Below, in pieces: positions 1 to 11,156 of a DNA stretch of 64,000 bases. Below the pieces are notes generated by a model, which worked only from the letters and a program-made list of their open reading frames with translations, did not search any database and was not told the origin of the DNA. The stretch's first letter is position 1. Every line of letters starts with the position of its first letter. The position numbers were made by a program, and so were the translations under genes. The stretch is from Kappaphycus alvarezii. Its lineage: Eukaryota; Rhodophyta; Florideophyceae; Gigartinales; Solieriaceae. The stretch is from positions 124,001-188,000 of the forward strand of contig NADL03000464.1 of NCBI GenBank assembly GCA_002205965.3. Reading direction: 5' to 3'.

Positions 1-625
1 TGGGCATGGCACTGGTTCCCTAACTGACCCTGATATTTATTTATGGCTACCAAGCTAATAGAGTAACACGTGTCCTAACTACTGAGCTCTCTTAACTAGC
101 TAACTTTAACTTAGTATTTATCCTTGGCACGAGTTGCCACTGCTAGAATAAGCAGGCACCGAAAGTACCAACGACTTCACCAGTTTTTGGTTTTGGCTCT
201 AGTTGTTGCTCCTGCAACTTGCATTCCCTTTTTACTAAGGCGCCGCGACTGCAGCTATAGTAGCTACTAACCCTTCGGCCCCCGCCCGCCAGCTTGGCTT
301 TTCAGCCTGTTGTTTATTTCAGGTTTATACCTTTTTGGTGTGTTTGTCCCCGTAGGGAGGGCGTGTATCCCTCGCGTCTTGTTGCGTCGAGGACGTGTAT
401 CGGTTGCTCTTGCCCATTTGCGGTCTTTTACGCAGAAGGCGTATTAACCATGTTCCACTTTTCCCCTTGCTTCTTACAAGCCTCTACCACCTGAGTTCTC
501 ACAACTCTTGAGCTACTACCCTGCAGAGGGAATAAAGAGAAAGCGGCGGCAAACACAGTGTAGTCATTGCTTTACGCAATAGGGAGCGTAACCTTTCTAG
601 GTCCAGTTCGGTGCACTGCACTACA
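1..625 (+). repeat. 5' LTR of the chromovirus (first 137 bases missing)
   Basis: This matches 13610-14235 almost base for base. It ends in GCACTACA at 625, directly before the primer-binding region. A polyadenylation-type AATAAA lies at 531-536. It holds short stem-loops such as GTTGC-tcct-GCAAC (205-218) and ATTGC-tttac-GCAAT (566-580). The 66-codon open frame at 294-494 is present in both LTRs but has no recognisable protein character. Confidence 0.95.
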
Positions 626-630
626 AATTT

Positions 631-648
631 TGGTCTCGCGACCTAGAA
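631..648 (+). other. Probable primer-binding site
   Basis: The sequence just inside the 5' LTR starts TGGTCTCGCGACC. TGG pairs with the CCA end of a tRNA, as expected for minus-strand priming. The 5-base gap after the LTR is a little longer than usual. I cannot assign the tRNA from sequence alone. Confidence 0.55.
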
Positions 649-696
649 ACGAAAAGGTCATTACGACCTAGAAACGAAAAGGTCTTGACGACCTAC
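640..696 (+). repeat. Tandem 20-bp stem-loop unit in the leader
   Basis: The 20-base unit GACCTAGAAACGAAAAGGTC occurs at 640-659 and 665-684, with a partial third copy from 690. Each full copy begins GACC and ends GGTC, so it can form a 4-bp stem. The position between primer site and gag is where packaging signals usually lie; that role is inferred. Confidence 0.7.
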
Positions 697-797
697 ACAA
701 TATTGTTTTCTTTTTGGAAAGTTACTTGTTTTTCTTAACCACAACAATTGTTAAGAGGTTTAATACCCACTTTGCTTCAGATCGAATATCTTCGACA

Positions 798-2236
798 ATG
801 TCGACTCAAAGAGTCACACGTTCAGGATCCAGTACCTCGGCTCGAGGAAAGATCACGCCCAGAGCTAGTTCAGCTCGTGGAACAAGAGACGCTTTTGAAA
901 CGTCACTTCCAAAACTTTCTGTTATAGAAAGGTACCAGGAGATGTGCAATGTGTTGCACGAGGAGTTAAAGGAATAAATCACTGTTGAAGTGAACCGTTT
1001 ACAAGAGGCTTTAGCCCAAGTTAAGGAAGAAACCTTAAAGAAGGTTAACCACTTCAAGATTCGTATCTCTTTACTTGAAGAAGGCTCACCCGAGTCTCAG
1101 GGAGTTATGGGTTCTCTAAAGAGCGATTTTTCTGTCATCAGAACGGATTTAAACCAAGCCCTTGAGGGCATTACAAAAGTTAAGAGTCATAATGATGACA
1201 TGTTTGATCGCTTAGCCAAGAGGCTATCCAAGATTGAGGACGCAGGTCCCGAAAGCACTGTTGTTCCTACAACACGCTTGGAGGGAGCTGTTGCTCCCGA
1301 AAGTAACGGAGATCCTCAAGGATCCCTTCAAAACAAGTCTCATAAGGAGAAAAAGGAAGATAAGACTTCCAAAAAGTCTCACAAAAGTTCTCGTAATAAC
1401 AAGGAAAAGATCTCTAGAATGAGCAAGTACGATGATCCATCGGATCCCAGTTCCAGTTCTTCTTCGGGCTCGGAAAGTTCCTCAAATGGTGAGGACGATG
1501 ATGATGATAGCGACTTTTCGCCCAGTACAGAGAGTTCCTCTTCGGAACTATCGATTGATGAGAGACGTAGGACCTCCACGAAATCCAGATCCAAGGGATC
1601 AAAGAAGAGTAAGTCTAAGAAGACTAGCTATAGAAGCGCAACCTCTCGGTTGACGACAAGAGAGCGTCGTGGTCCATCATGGGAAGGGCTCCGTGAGCTC
1701 AGACCAACGAACCATTTGTTCGAAAAAATTGTGTCCTACAGGACTTATCGATTGGATGATAGATCCCAACGTTTAACGTCCCGCAAATCGGGGAAGGTAA
1801 GAGATTACGCCATGTGTATCAGTACCAAACTCTACAAGGAGGATTTCTTCACAGGGTACGACCCTATTACTATTTTAGACTTCTTGCAGAAGTTAGTGCG
1901 TGAGTTCAACCTTCAAGGTATGTTGGAAGCGCAAACCTTTAGGTTATTGCCCGATTTCCTTGATGGAATAGCTCGAAGAATCTTCCGATCGGTTTCGGAA
2001 ACAACGAGCCCTGAACAGGGAGGTATTTCTGCCTGAACAGAGGCTGTCCAATGGCTTCTTAGAAGCTTTGCAACGAATGATGCCATTCACAATGCAGTTA
2101 TGCAACTGCGTGACATCAGACAATTTCCTGATGAGGATGAGAAAACGTATTAAATGCGTCTTACGGACGGTTCAAATCGTTTCGGTAATGTACACTCTTC
2201 ACAGGAGTTAATGACAATGTTTGTCGATGGTCTCGA
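798..2236 (+). pseudogene. gag: gag, N-terminal and capsid part (broken)
   Basis: The structural polyprotein starts at the ATG at 798. After a basic Ser/Arg N-terminus, a coiled-coil-like stretch (about 990-1220) is followed by a Lys/Ser/Asp-rich low-complexity segment (about 1320-1640). A capsid-like region comes next, with wording typical of gypsy gags (for example DPITILDFLQKLVREFN near 1860). The frame is interrupted by TAA at 975-977, TGA at 2034-2036 and TAA at 2151-2153. Around 2200-2260 the coding signal moves to the +1 frame. The protein would form the particle that packages element RNA. Family assignment rests on position and on the zinc knuckle in the next segment. Confidence 0.8.
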
Positions 2237-3062
2237 CAAGACCACTAGTTCAAGTTGTCGCGCGCTATCGCGACCTCCATCGAAAGATTTCCTTTTTGGA
2301 ACTTGTTGATTATGCCCAAGCGGAGGGCGAGGAAGTGAGAGCAAGAGCTCCTTCTCAAACCCGCAGGGTTTATTTTGATACTAAGATGTTTAAGCCATCA
2401 GATACAACACGGGCGTCTTCGCCCCCACTTAAGACACTTCACCCGAGGTGGAGTAACAGAGGTTCTGTAAACCTTATTCAGTCAACGGAAGACTCAAGAT
2501 TGTCTTATTCTGTAGACTATTATGGTCAACCACATGAAGGGATGCACCTCCTGCAAGAGGGAGTATCCGACCAACCTTCCTATTCGGAAGAACCAAGTGT
2601 CTCACAAGACACAGACTCGAGATCGATGTCGATTGATCCAGCATTAGCCTTGGAAGGCTCCGAAAGGTTCCACAGATTACCACGTCTTCCTCACGAGGAC
2701 AGCAGGATCAGGTACGGTCGCCCAGGCTGGGTCAATAGACCACCGCAGCATGCACCTCAACAGGTACAGAAGCGACATAGCATCTTCTGTTATGAATGTT
2801 ATAAGCATGGACATTTGTCCACAGATTGTGTACATCTTATGAAGGATATGGCTACAGTTCTTAAGAACTACGAAGCTTTATCTCCCATGGAGAAATCTAA
2901 TGTGCCTAGCACAGGCTATGAGAGAGTTCGCCAATTTTTGGCACTGCATTCAACCGGCACACCGGCTAGACAGTCCATGTCGGACACATGTCAAACGGCA
3001 CAAGCCAACGCTATCCAGGAGGAGTCTGCTCCTCAACAAAGCTCAAGAGAGCATAGTCCAAC
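2221..3062 (+). pseudogene. gag: gag, nucleocapsid part with CCHC zinc knuckle (frame-shifted)
   Basis: This continues gag in a different frame from 798-2236. A CX2CX4HX4C zinc knuckle (CYECYKHGHLSTDC) lies at about 2788-2829, the RNA-binding signature of retroelement nucleocapsids. Flanking sequence is polar and Gln/Ser-rich. The frame closes with TAG at 3088-3090, but from about 3060 the likely coding sequence is already back in the frame used by pol. One indel near 2230 and a compensating one near 3060 would explain both changes. A programmed frameshift is less likely because the first lies inside gag. Confidence 0.8.
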
Positions 3063-4859
3063 GGTTATGACGACCAAATCGAAAAACTAGAGGAGGGAGT
3101 TCCCATAGTTGCAAGAGAGACGGTTACGCCTCGCTCTGGGGTGTCACCACCCCGCTCCCTTGACCAGTTAATGGCATTGGATGTCCAAGAGGACATGGAA
3201 GATAGCCATGTACAAGGCAAGATAGTTAAGTAATCTGTTAAGATTATTAAGATTGTAAAAAGGGTTACTACCCAAATGATACTCAGGGGACCTTGGGTCC
3301 GATACAAGAATCCGAAGTACCCGGATAGGATATATGTTCTCGCGAAGAGAAACTAAAAATTCCATATAGCCATTGGAATTACGTTAGCCCTTATGAGGAG
3401 AGTTATTGAAGTGTTAGACACTGACGCAGGACCCAACTTCATAAGAAGGAGTGAGCTCCCAAAGGAGCTGGAACATCAAATTCGCGCAGGTCCGTTGCCA
3501 GATATCTGTGATGCGAATAACAACCCACTCCCTATGAGAGGAACAATTAAGTTGCCTGTTAGGCTTGGTAGGCTACTAACAGTAGTAGACTTCATAGTCT
3601 GTGATAGACGTGCAGCGCCAGTCATACTTGGTGCAGACTACTGCGACAGATTTGTCGATGCTATAAGGCCCAGACTTAGGAAAGTCGAACTTGAAGACGG
3701 GTCATCTGTCCCAATAACACGAAGGCCTTTGATGAAGGCTGGGTATAACTTCCCTGTTCCTGATGAACAAAAGTCAGAACCGCAAAAGCGAATATCGAAT
3801 AAGGTGCGTCGTGCACAATCGTTCACGATTCCTTCAGAATCCCAAATGGTAATACAAGCTACCTGTGAAAGACATGGACTAATGGTAGTCCAACCGTTAC
3901 CGATGCTTTACGAACGTCAAGGGCTAGTCATAGCCAACGGTGTCGTACAAGTTGATGAAGATCAACCATTCAAGTTGCTCATAGCAAACTTTGGACAGAA
4001 TCCCAAAAGGATTTTCAAACATCGAGTGGTTGCTACCACGCTGCCACACCCGACTTCAACAGTCACAAGTCCTATTAGGACAGGAGAAATACTCGGTATT
4101 ACCGAAGAGTTATCCAAGGACTCTTATGAGTCATTGTTAATTGAGGAGCCAAAGGCCCCTATGCAAGGTACCACAATGGTACACGATGATATAACTTCCG
4201 TGAAGGAAGATGAAAAGGATCCCGAAGATCCAAAGGGAAGAAAAGCCACCAAGGTTGTCGCAGATGGTGTGACACTGATGATTGTTGACGACCTTGACTT
4301 TAGTCACCTTCCAGAAGCTCCAAGAGAGCGATTCCGTGAAATGTTGAAGACGTATTCCTCCATGTGGGATGGTTCCCTTGGGGAAATTAAAACTACGACT
4401 CATCGTATCGAATTAGTCCCAGGGACTAGACCTATTACTCAAGTACCATATCGCGCAGGCCACAAGGCCAGAGAGATCGAAGGACAAGAAGTCCAAAAGA
4501 TGCTGAAAGCAGGTATGATAGAACCTGCACAGTCGGAGTGGGCTTCACCCGTTTTGTTGGTTCCAAAACCAGATGGTTCCATGCGATTTTGTATCGACTT
4601 TAGAAAACTGAATGCAGTTACCATTAAGGATACTTATCCTATCCCTCGTATGGGCGAGTGTATTGACTCTTTAGGAGAGGCGAAGATCTTCACAGCATTA
4701 GATGCTAATTGGGGATATTGGCAGATCCCAGTAGCCGAAGAGGATCGAGACAAGACGGCGTTCTCATGCCACAGCGGACTGTACCGTTTTAAACGGATGC
4801 ATTTTGGTTTAACCAACACTCCAGCCACGTTTCAACGTGCCCTTGAAATTCTACTTTGA
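3063..4859 (+). pseudogene. pol: pol: protease and N-terminal half of reverse transcriptase (broken)
   Basis: The aspartic protease core is VLDTDAGPNFI near 3410-3440; the family motif is D-T/S-G-A, so Gly is replaced by Asp here. A downstream VILGADYCD block supports retropepsin. RT motifs follow: the entry region near 4440, LLVPKPDGSMRFCIDFRKLN near 4555-4610, then FTALDANWGYWQI and FKRMHFGLTNTPATFQ. In-frame stops are TAA 3231-3233, TAA 3354-3356 and TGA 4857-4859. The last stands just before the catalytic YLDD block, where many relatives have Ser. RT would copy element RNA into DNA; this copy cannot. Confidence 0.92.
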
Positions 4860-5807
4860 CCCTTTAAGTGGACATCATGTCTCGTATACCTAGATGATGT
4901 GATCATCTTTTCCCAAAATGGGGAGGAACACATGCGTCATGTGGACGCCATATTGGAGACCCTACAGAGGGCAGGAATTACCCTCAAGTTGAGGAAGTGT
5001 GAATTTTTCACCGATAAGATCAAATATCTTGGTCATGTTATTAAGCCAGAAAGGCTTGAGATAGATGAAGTCCGTCTAACGGCTTTGCGAGAGGCAAAGA
5101 TGCCTAAGACTCCGACTCAGCTACGAAGCTTTTTGGGTTCGTGTAACGTATACAGACGTTTCATTAAGGATTTTACGCTAATAGCGCATCCTTTGAACAA
5201 ACTCCTTAGGAAAGGAGAACCTGTTAATCTGAGACCTTTTGGTCCAAAAGAGGAACAAGCGTTCCAAAAGTTGAAAGATGCGATTCATTCGCCACCAATA
5301 TTGGCTTTGCATAAGCCAGGACTACCATATTCTGTTGACACAGATGAATCGAAGTTACAGCTTGGTGCTGTACTATTTCAGACTCACCCCAATGGTGAAC
5401 GTAAACCTTTAGGGTTCTTTTCAAGAACGCTGCACGATGCTGAGACAAGGTATTCAGTACCTGAGTTGGAATGCCTCACAGTCGTGTGGGCGCTTGACCT
5501 ATTGAGGCCTTACCTCAAGATGGAGAAGTTCATTGTGAACACAAACCACGCATCATTAAGATGGTTGATGAATGTTAATGACCCTTCAGGAAGGTTGACC
5601 AAATGGCGTCTTCGCCTAGGTGAGTATGAGTTCGAAGTCAAATACAAAAAGGGTCGTGCTAACACCCAAGCGGACGCACTCTCACGTCTTGAGACTACCG
5701 GCGCAACGACTGTCAAAGTCAATGATGAGATTCCATGCTTCTTTTGTGAAGAAGCTGCCACATGCCTCACATGTGAGGAAGATATGACAGGGGAAGATCC
5801 TCAATAG
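4860..5807 (+). pseudogene. pol: pol: RT catalytic YLDD block, connection and RNase H (broken)
   Basis: This is the same frame as the preceding segment. YLDD, which binds the catalytic metals, is encoded at 4887-4898. The thumb/connection follows (LRSFLGSCNVYRRFIKDF near 5120). RNase H includes the VDTDESKLQLGAVLF block, Glu in ETRYSVPELECL, and VNTNHASLRWL near 5540. Relatives have T-D-H in the last motif, so Asp is changed to Asn. The typical ADALSRL ending is present near 5670. The segment closes with TAG at 5805-5807, and similarity continues in frame after it. Confidence 0.92.
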
Positions 5808-7343
5808 GATACCGACTTATACGAAGATGTCGTCTACAAGTTACTTGCTCTAGAAGAAAGCCCCCCAGTCCAACAGAGAGAACTTGATGAGTTCGTCGTC
5901 ATAACTCCTGAAGAGTTAACGCGTGAGCAGGATTTAGATCCATTCTGTAAAGCTATAAGAGCTAAGATCGATAGTGAAGAAAGTATTCCATTCTACATGG
6001 ATGCCAAATCTTATGAAGGTTACCTATGTAGGGCATCCTCAAATAGGATACAGATTGTTCTCCCCGAGTCTTTACAAGATAGAGTATTACGAATAGGGCA
6101 TTATGCCATGACATCAGGTCACCCAGAAGGGAGACGAATGTACAAGTCCTTGTCGAAGGATTACTACTGGCCCTCCATGGCCATGGATTGTTATGCCGTT
6201 GTTCGGCATTGTACCAGTTGTGCCGGCAATCGGGTCAAACTACGGAAGAACCGTAAGGAGCTGAAGCTCTTTCCGCCAAATGCTCCATTGGAGTTTGTTG
6301 CCATCGAAATTCTCGGTGAATTGATTCGGACCAAACGTGGTCATCGTTACCTCTTGTTAATCACTGATCTGTATTCGAAATTAGTTCGAACTGTACCTAT
6401 CAAGAGGATAACTGCGGCTTCAATAGCCTTCGCCTTTGTGCACCATTGGGTGTTTGTCCATGGGCCACCGGCCAAGTTGTTGTCCGACAACGGATCGCAG
6501 TTCACTTTTAAGTTCTTCCAGAGCATACCGCGGATCCTTGGGATCAGTCAGACGTTCACGACAACGTACCACGCGCAGGCTAAAGTCCAATCGGAAAGAT
6601 TCAACAGAACTATCATCGCTGCCTTGAGGCATTATGTTGCTGATCACCCAAAGGATTGGGACTTATTCACAGATTCATTTACGTATGCATACAACACACA
6701 AGTCCGCAGGACTACCAACATTGCTCCCTTTGAGCTAGTGTTATCAACAGCTCCAAAGAGCCTAGCCTTACAAGCCCAACCTTCTTTGGAAGACTTTGGG
6801 ACAGAAAGACAGTACCACTTGAAGTTGCAGTCATGGTTGAAACGCCTTATGGCGACAGCCAACACTTCTATACAGAAGGAACAAGCACGTTATACACGTA
6901 ACTTTGACGCGAGGCTCCGAAAGCCTAAGTACGATATCCCAATCGGATCTTATGTGTTCCTAAGAAAGGAATATTTTGGAGACCAAGACCGAAAGCATAA
7001 GCTAGCACCGGTCGCCACAGGACCCTATAAGGTGAAGGAAGTCACTGATGACACCATCGTTATCTCTGACGGAGACGTTGTTGAGCGTGTCTCATTAGAC
7101 AGAGTGGCGTTAGCTCCAAGTCCCTCAGACAGGGAAAATGAACCGCGTGTTGACGCAGGAGACTCAACTTTCACTGAAGTGACAACGCAACAAGCGGCTA
7201 TGCAGAGCCGTACAGTACCAGCAGGTATCCCAAGTGGGGATACAGTATCGCGAGGTCTTGTTGACCTCCCACTAGAGGAGGAAGGTTCCCCTAAGGAATC
7301 AACAACAGAGGAAGTTCTTCCCGACGCTATACACAGGGTATAA
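5808..7343 (+). pseudogene. pol: pol: integrase (broken)
   Basis: The integrase has an HHCC zinc domain (GHYAMTSGH...CTSC, about 6096-6225), then a DDE core. The first acidic position reads VAIEILGEL where relatives have Asp (near 6300). The second is SDNGSQF near 6485 and the Glu is in QSERFNRT near 6590. A C-terminal GPY-like block (VATGPYKVKEV) lies near 7010-7040. The frame closes with TAA at 7341-7343 and resumes into the chromodomain. The enzyme would insert the DNA copy into chromatin; the Asp-to-Glu change probably disables it. Confidence 0.92.
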
Positions 7344-7823
7344 GACCCTAAGTTGTCAGCCAAGGACCCACAGGGTCAGGATGAAGACTCAGAGGAGTCA
7401 GAAGCCTCAGAAGAGGAACAAGAAGAGACTGATGAGCAGTCACAAGGTATATCAAGACGTGACAACGTCGATGTTGACCCAGGGGAGGATGAGCCTCCAT
7501 CACACCAAGAGACTAAGAAGTCTCAACGCCAATTGACTAGTAAGTCACCCCTTCGAGTGAATCGAAGTCAAACCAAAGATAGTTCGATAATCGAACACGA
7601 CAAAGTCCAAAAGGACAAGACGGAATATGTTATTGATCAAATCGTTGATCTTGGCGAAGCCGATGACGGCAAGTTGTTATTCAAAGTCCGGTGGTACGAT
7701 TACCCTGTGGACGAAGCAACATGGGAACCTATTAGAGGTTTGCCGAGGTCAAAGGTAGTCTCATACTACCGACGCAAGAAGTTGCCGCTGCCGGCAACAA
7801 TCGATGAAGCCATAGATGGATAA
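7344..7823 (+). pseudogene. pol: pol C-terminus: chromodomain
   Basis: An acidic Glu/Ser-rich linker leads into a chromodomain at about 7625-7775. It contains YVIDQIVDLG, then LFKVRWYDY and EATWEPIRGL, the usual aromatic and W-E-P landmarks. In chromoviruses this domain directs integration to marked chromatin. It is in the pol frame, separated only by the TAA at 7341, and ends at a TAA at 7821-7823. Confidence 0.9.
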
Positions 7824-10800
7824 GCGAAATTCAAGTTGTTTATCAACTGCGCATTTCCCTCTTCAGAAGGGAGAGGGGAATGGAGTTTGTTTTTGCAAAC
7901 ATTAGTTGCTTTTATAGCACCAAGTAGTTTATCCATGATGGATAAAGTCAACGCTCGACGAGCCCCTGTTTAGTTCCTTGATGGAATATGAAAGAGCTTT
8001 TGGAAAAGCCCAAGGTTGTACTAACAACATAATGAAGTTTATCCGTGACGGATAGTTGCAGTAGTAGACTATTGAAGCCTTTAGTTTTTGCTGCTTGATA
8101 AAGCAGAAGTTGCCTCAGAGGTGAGGATAGATACGGCTATTATAGCCTTTGGAAGTTAAAGACCTGAAGGTCTTTTGTGTAGTCGAACCTCTGCAAGACA
8201 GTTGATAAATACCTCCGTAATAGAGGGAGGTCAAATACGAACGTTTGCGTTCATGCTAAAAAAGGCCCATGTGGGATATGTAACCTCGGCCCAGGAGGGC
8301 ACCCCGCACTTCAGGAGGGGGAGGAGTGTAAATCGCTACTGTTTAGTGAATATGCACAAACGGATTTAATATCCGCCAAAAAATCATTCTGTTACAGCAA
8401 TGCATGCAGCCGTCCATGGCATTTTGCCAAGTGGCGCCAATAATGAATTTTATAAAAATTCAATCAGTTAGCAGTGCACGAGCACTTTGCCACGAGACCC
8501 ATGAGAGAGCCAGCACAGTAACTGTTCTACGGTACCATTAAAGTCTGCAAAAGACTGCGACACCCGCAGGGTGGGGTCACGGGAAAAGCTCCCATTGCTC
8601 GCTAAGTCAACTTTAAGAGTTGAAACTTTGCCAGGTGCTTCAACACCATACCCCCCCCCTTTGGGACCAAAAATGACTTAATTAAGGCGAGCCGCTTTCC
8701 CAAAACGGGAAGGTGTGCCAAGACCATTTTGTGGTCAAAAACGAAGTTCTCGATGAACGTTAGAGTTAAGGGATCCTGTGAGAGGTTATGACCAGACCTT
8801 CCAAGGACTTTGATTGTTTGATAACCTTGATAAGTTTGCCTTTACACCTCTAAGGTGAGTCGCGCAGCGAGCACGGATGCTCAATACTGTAACCAAAATG
8901 GTTCTTTGTAACAATCGAAAATTGTTGTTATCACACATCGTAACTCATAACGAGTTCAAGGACTGTTAACGCTTTTTGAAAGTGTATGATGCACCACCCA
9001 GAAGGGATGTCACTAACCATTTTTGAGTACCTTTATCTCCTTCCGGAGCCATCGATGTCATGTAATGACAAACTTCCGCGGAGCTCGCAAAGCTCAAATC
9101 AATTACCAATTCATGGTATACGTGCCAGTGATTTGATGAGATCCTACAACCACTCCCAAAGAGTGAAATCAAGATGCAAGCGGACTTAACAAAAGTCCAT
9201 GGATACGGTTATCCTTTGATAGGACGAGGTTGTAGCTCATGAGTGAGCATAGTTGAAATACACTGTGTATTGAACTCAGTCCATAAGGGAAAACGCACAG
9301 AGACAAATCTGAAGCTCTGTAAACCATTCGGTGATCGAATGATGCGAAGCCCTACGACAGGACAGCACGTTCGGAATAGCCACAACAGCTACCTTTGGGA
9401 ATCTTGATGACTCCCTGGCCCAACCATAAGCTGTACAAGCTTGGAGGTACTCAATGTTCTTACGACAAATACGGTAAGATCGAAGACGATTTCGGATATC
9501 TTCCTTCAAGGAAACTTTCCAGGGCGTGGACAACGTAAAGTGCACTCTAAGGAAGAGGAATCACCTAAAGTCTTTTTGTTCCAAGAGTTTTTCGATGAGA
9601 CCGAGCGACTTTCTGAAAGGAATGAGTACTTTAGCTAATGAAGCTACATGGTGCGGGATAACCCTGCACGAGGGTATCATCATACATAAAGCCTGGTTGG
9701 CTTACGTTCGCCATGACCCTTCCAGGGTGACCTTGAAGCGATACGGTATCCATAAGGGATGTCGCGACTGATCAGGAGATCTCCCAACGAATCCTCGACG
9801 AGGAACACAGCAGTACTCGCTATGGGTCCTAACACCAAGGGTTCTGATAACTCACCACAAATTGCGACCACGCAAACCGTTAAGCAACCCATCGCGGATT
9901 ATTGAGAGATGATCAGGTGATCAATTACACTGGTCTCATGACGAGACAACTTTGTTAAGGTTCTTTCAAAGAACCGCAATGGATTTGGAAAGGTCCTTCG
10001 ATGGGATAGCATGAAGAATACGAAAGCTTTAAAAGCTTATCAATGATGTTATTGAGCATGATGCTCCTTACCCGAGGGAAGCGTTCCCTTAAATACAATT
10101 GAGCTTCCAAAGAAGCACTACTTCGCTCTAATAAAGAAACTCAACAAACGATCTCTATGAAAGGGAACAGATAGTACTGACTACAGTGTAATTGGAGAGG
10201 GCAATAATCCAACGTTTATGATTCACTTGATGAGGGGCTGTGCACCCAACGCTTGAGAAGCGAAGGCAGTAATGGAATCACACGACGGGAATAGTCAACA
10301 AAATGCTGGAAGCTACGACAGCTTCAAGAGAATGGGCACCAAATTTGGTAATGAAACAGACAGGTTCTGACCTGATTCAATTCGAAGGACGTTTTGTCTT
10401 GTGGAAATGCAAATTCCCACGAGGGAAATGATTACAACGATTCTGAAAATCAATTGACAACGGCTTTCTAGAAGCTGCCCGACAAATGACTGTTGGAGTC
10501 AAAATACAGTAGGACGTCAGGTCCACCAAAGGATAGTAGCTCCTCCGGGAACTATGTTACGCTTACGAAAGCAATGTCAAACCACTTTCCGTCACGTACG
10601 AAGACAACAAAAGAGTTTTTTTAAACTCAGAAAAGCCAAGATATGGCCGGAGTGAAATAAAAGAGGTGTTGGACCTCGCGAAAGGAATCCGACTTTTGGA
10701 GTCGAGAAGTTCTTTTCCATTGAGGACGACGATAAGAAAAGAGCGGAGACAGTCAATCGAAATGAAAATCAGCTTTCACAGCTGTAAGAAGACAACCATT

Positions 10801-11156
10801 ATGGTTCTACAACGGCAAGGGTGTGTACACCCAGTGTTTTGTTAACACTAGACTAGTGGAGAGCCAGAGCTCGATGTTGCGTACGCGATCCATTGAGGAT
10901 CTTGGGAGTCGATGAATGAAGCATTTTGGCCGCGCGCGTAACTACACTATGAACTATCCACGCTACGAATGCTACACTAAGGCAACTCGGATTGTCAAAC
11001 GCAAAAGATTTAGTCAAAGTCTAACGAAACAAGTTTACCTGTGAAAGGTAGTTCAGTGCCTATGAGAGGCGACGAGACCTACTGATCAACACGAGAAGTG
11101 CCCATGAGGGGCAAGGACGAACATAAAAGTTCCCATCACGGGAACCGACAAACTAT
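7824..11156. other. Non-coding stretch of the chromovirus, dense with short stem-loops
   Basis: No open frame here has protein character. The striking content is closely spaced perfect inverted repeats with 5-7 bp arms and 3-5 base loops. Examples: GAACG-tttg-CGTTC (8239-8252), CAACT-ttaag-AGTTG (8608-8622), ACAAT-cgaaa-ATTGT (8911-8925), AACTC-ataac-GAGTT (8942-8956), TGTCA-tgtaa-TGACA (9056-9070), GAGCT-cgcaa-AGCTC (9081-9095), CACTC-ccaaa-GAGTG (9151-9165), GGACTT-aacaa-AAGTCC (9182-9198), AATACA-ctg-TGTATT (9257-9271), CATTCG-gtgat-CGAATG (9325-9341), GGTTCTT-tca-AAGAACC (9959-9975) and GAGTTT-tttt-AAACTC (10613-10628). Function is unknown. Confidence 0.75.

Noticed and set aside
294..494. 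A 66-codon frame identical in both LTRs (also 13904-14104)
   Set aside because: Identity follows from the LTRs being copies; no domain, and it lies in a region that is likely R/U5.
798..7823. Use of TAA/TAG as sense (Gln) codons, suggested by stops at Gln-like places
   Set aside because: TGA also interrupts pol, host genes at 20567 and 41939 end normally at TAA, and decay explains the pattern better.
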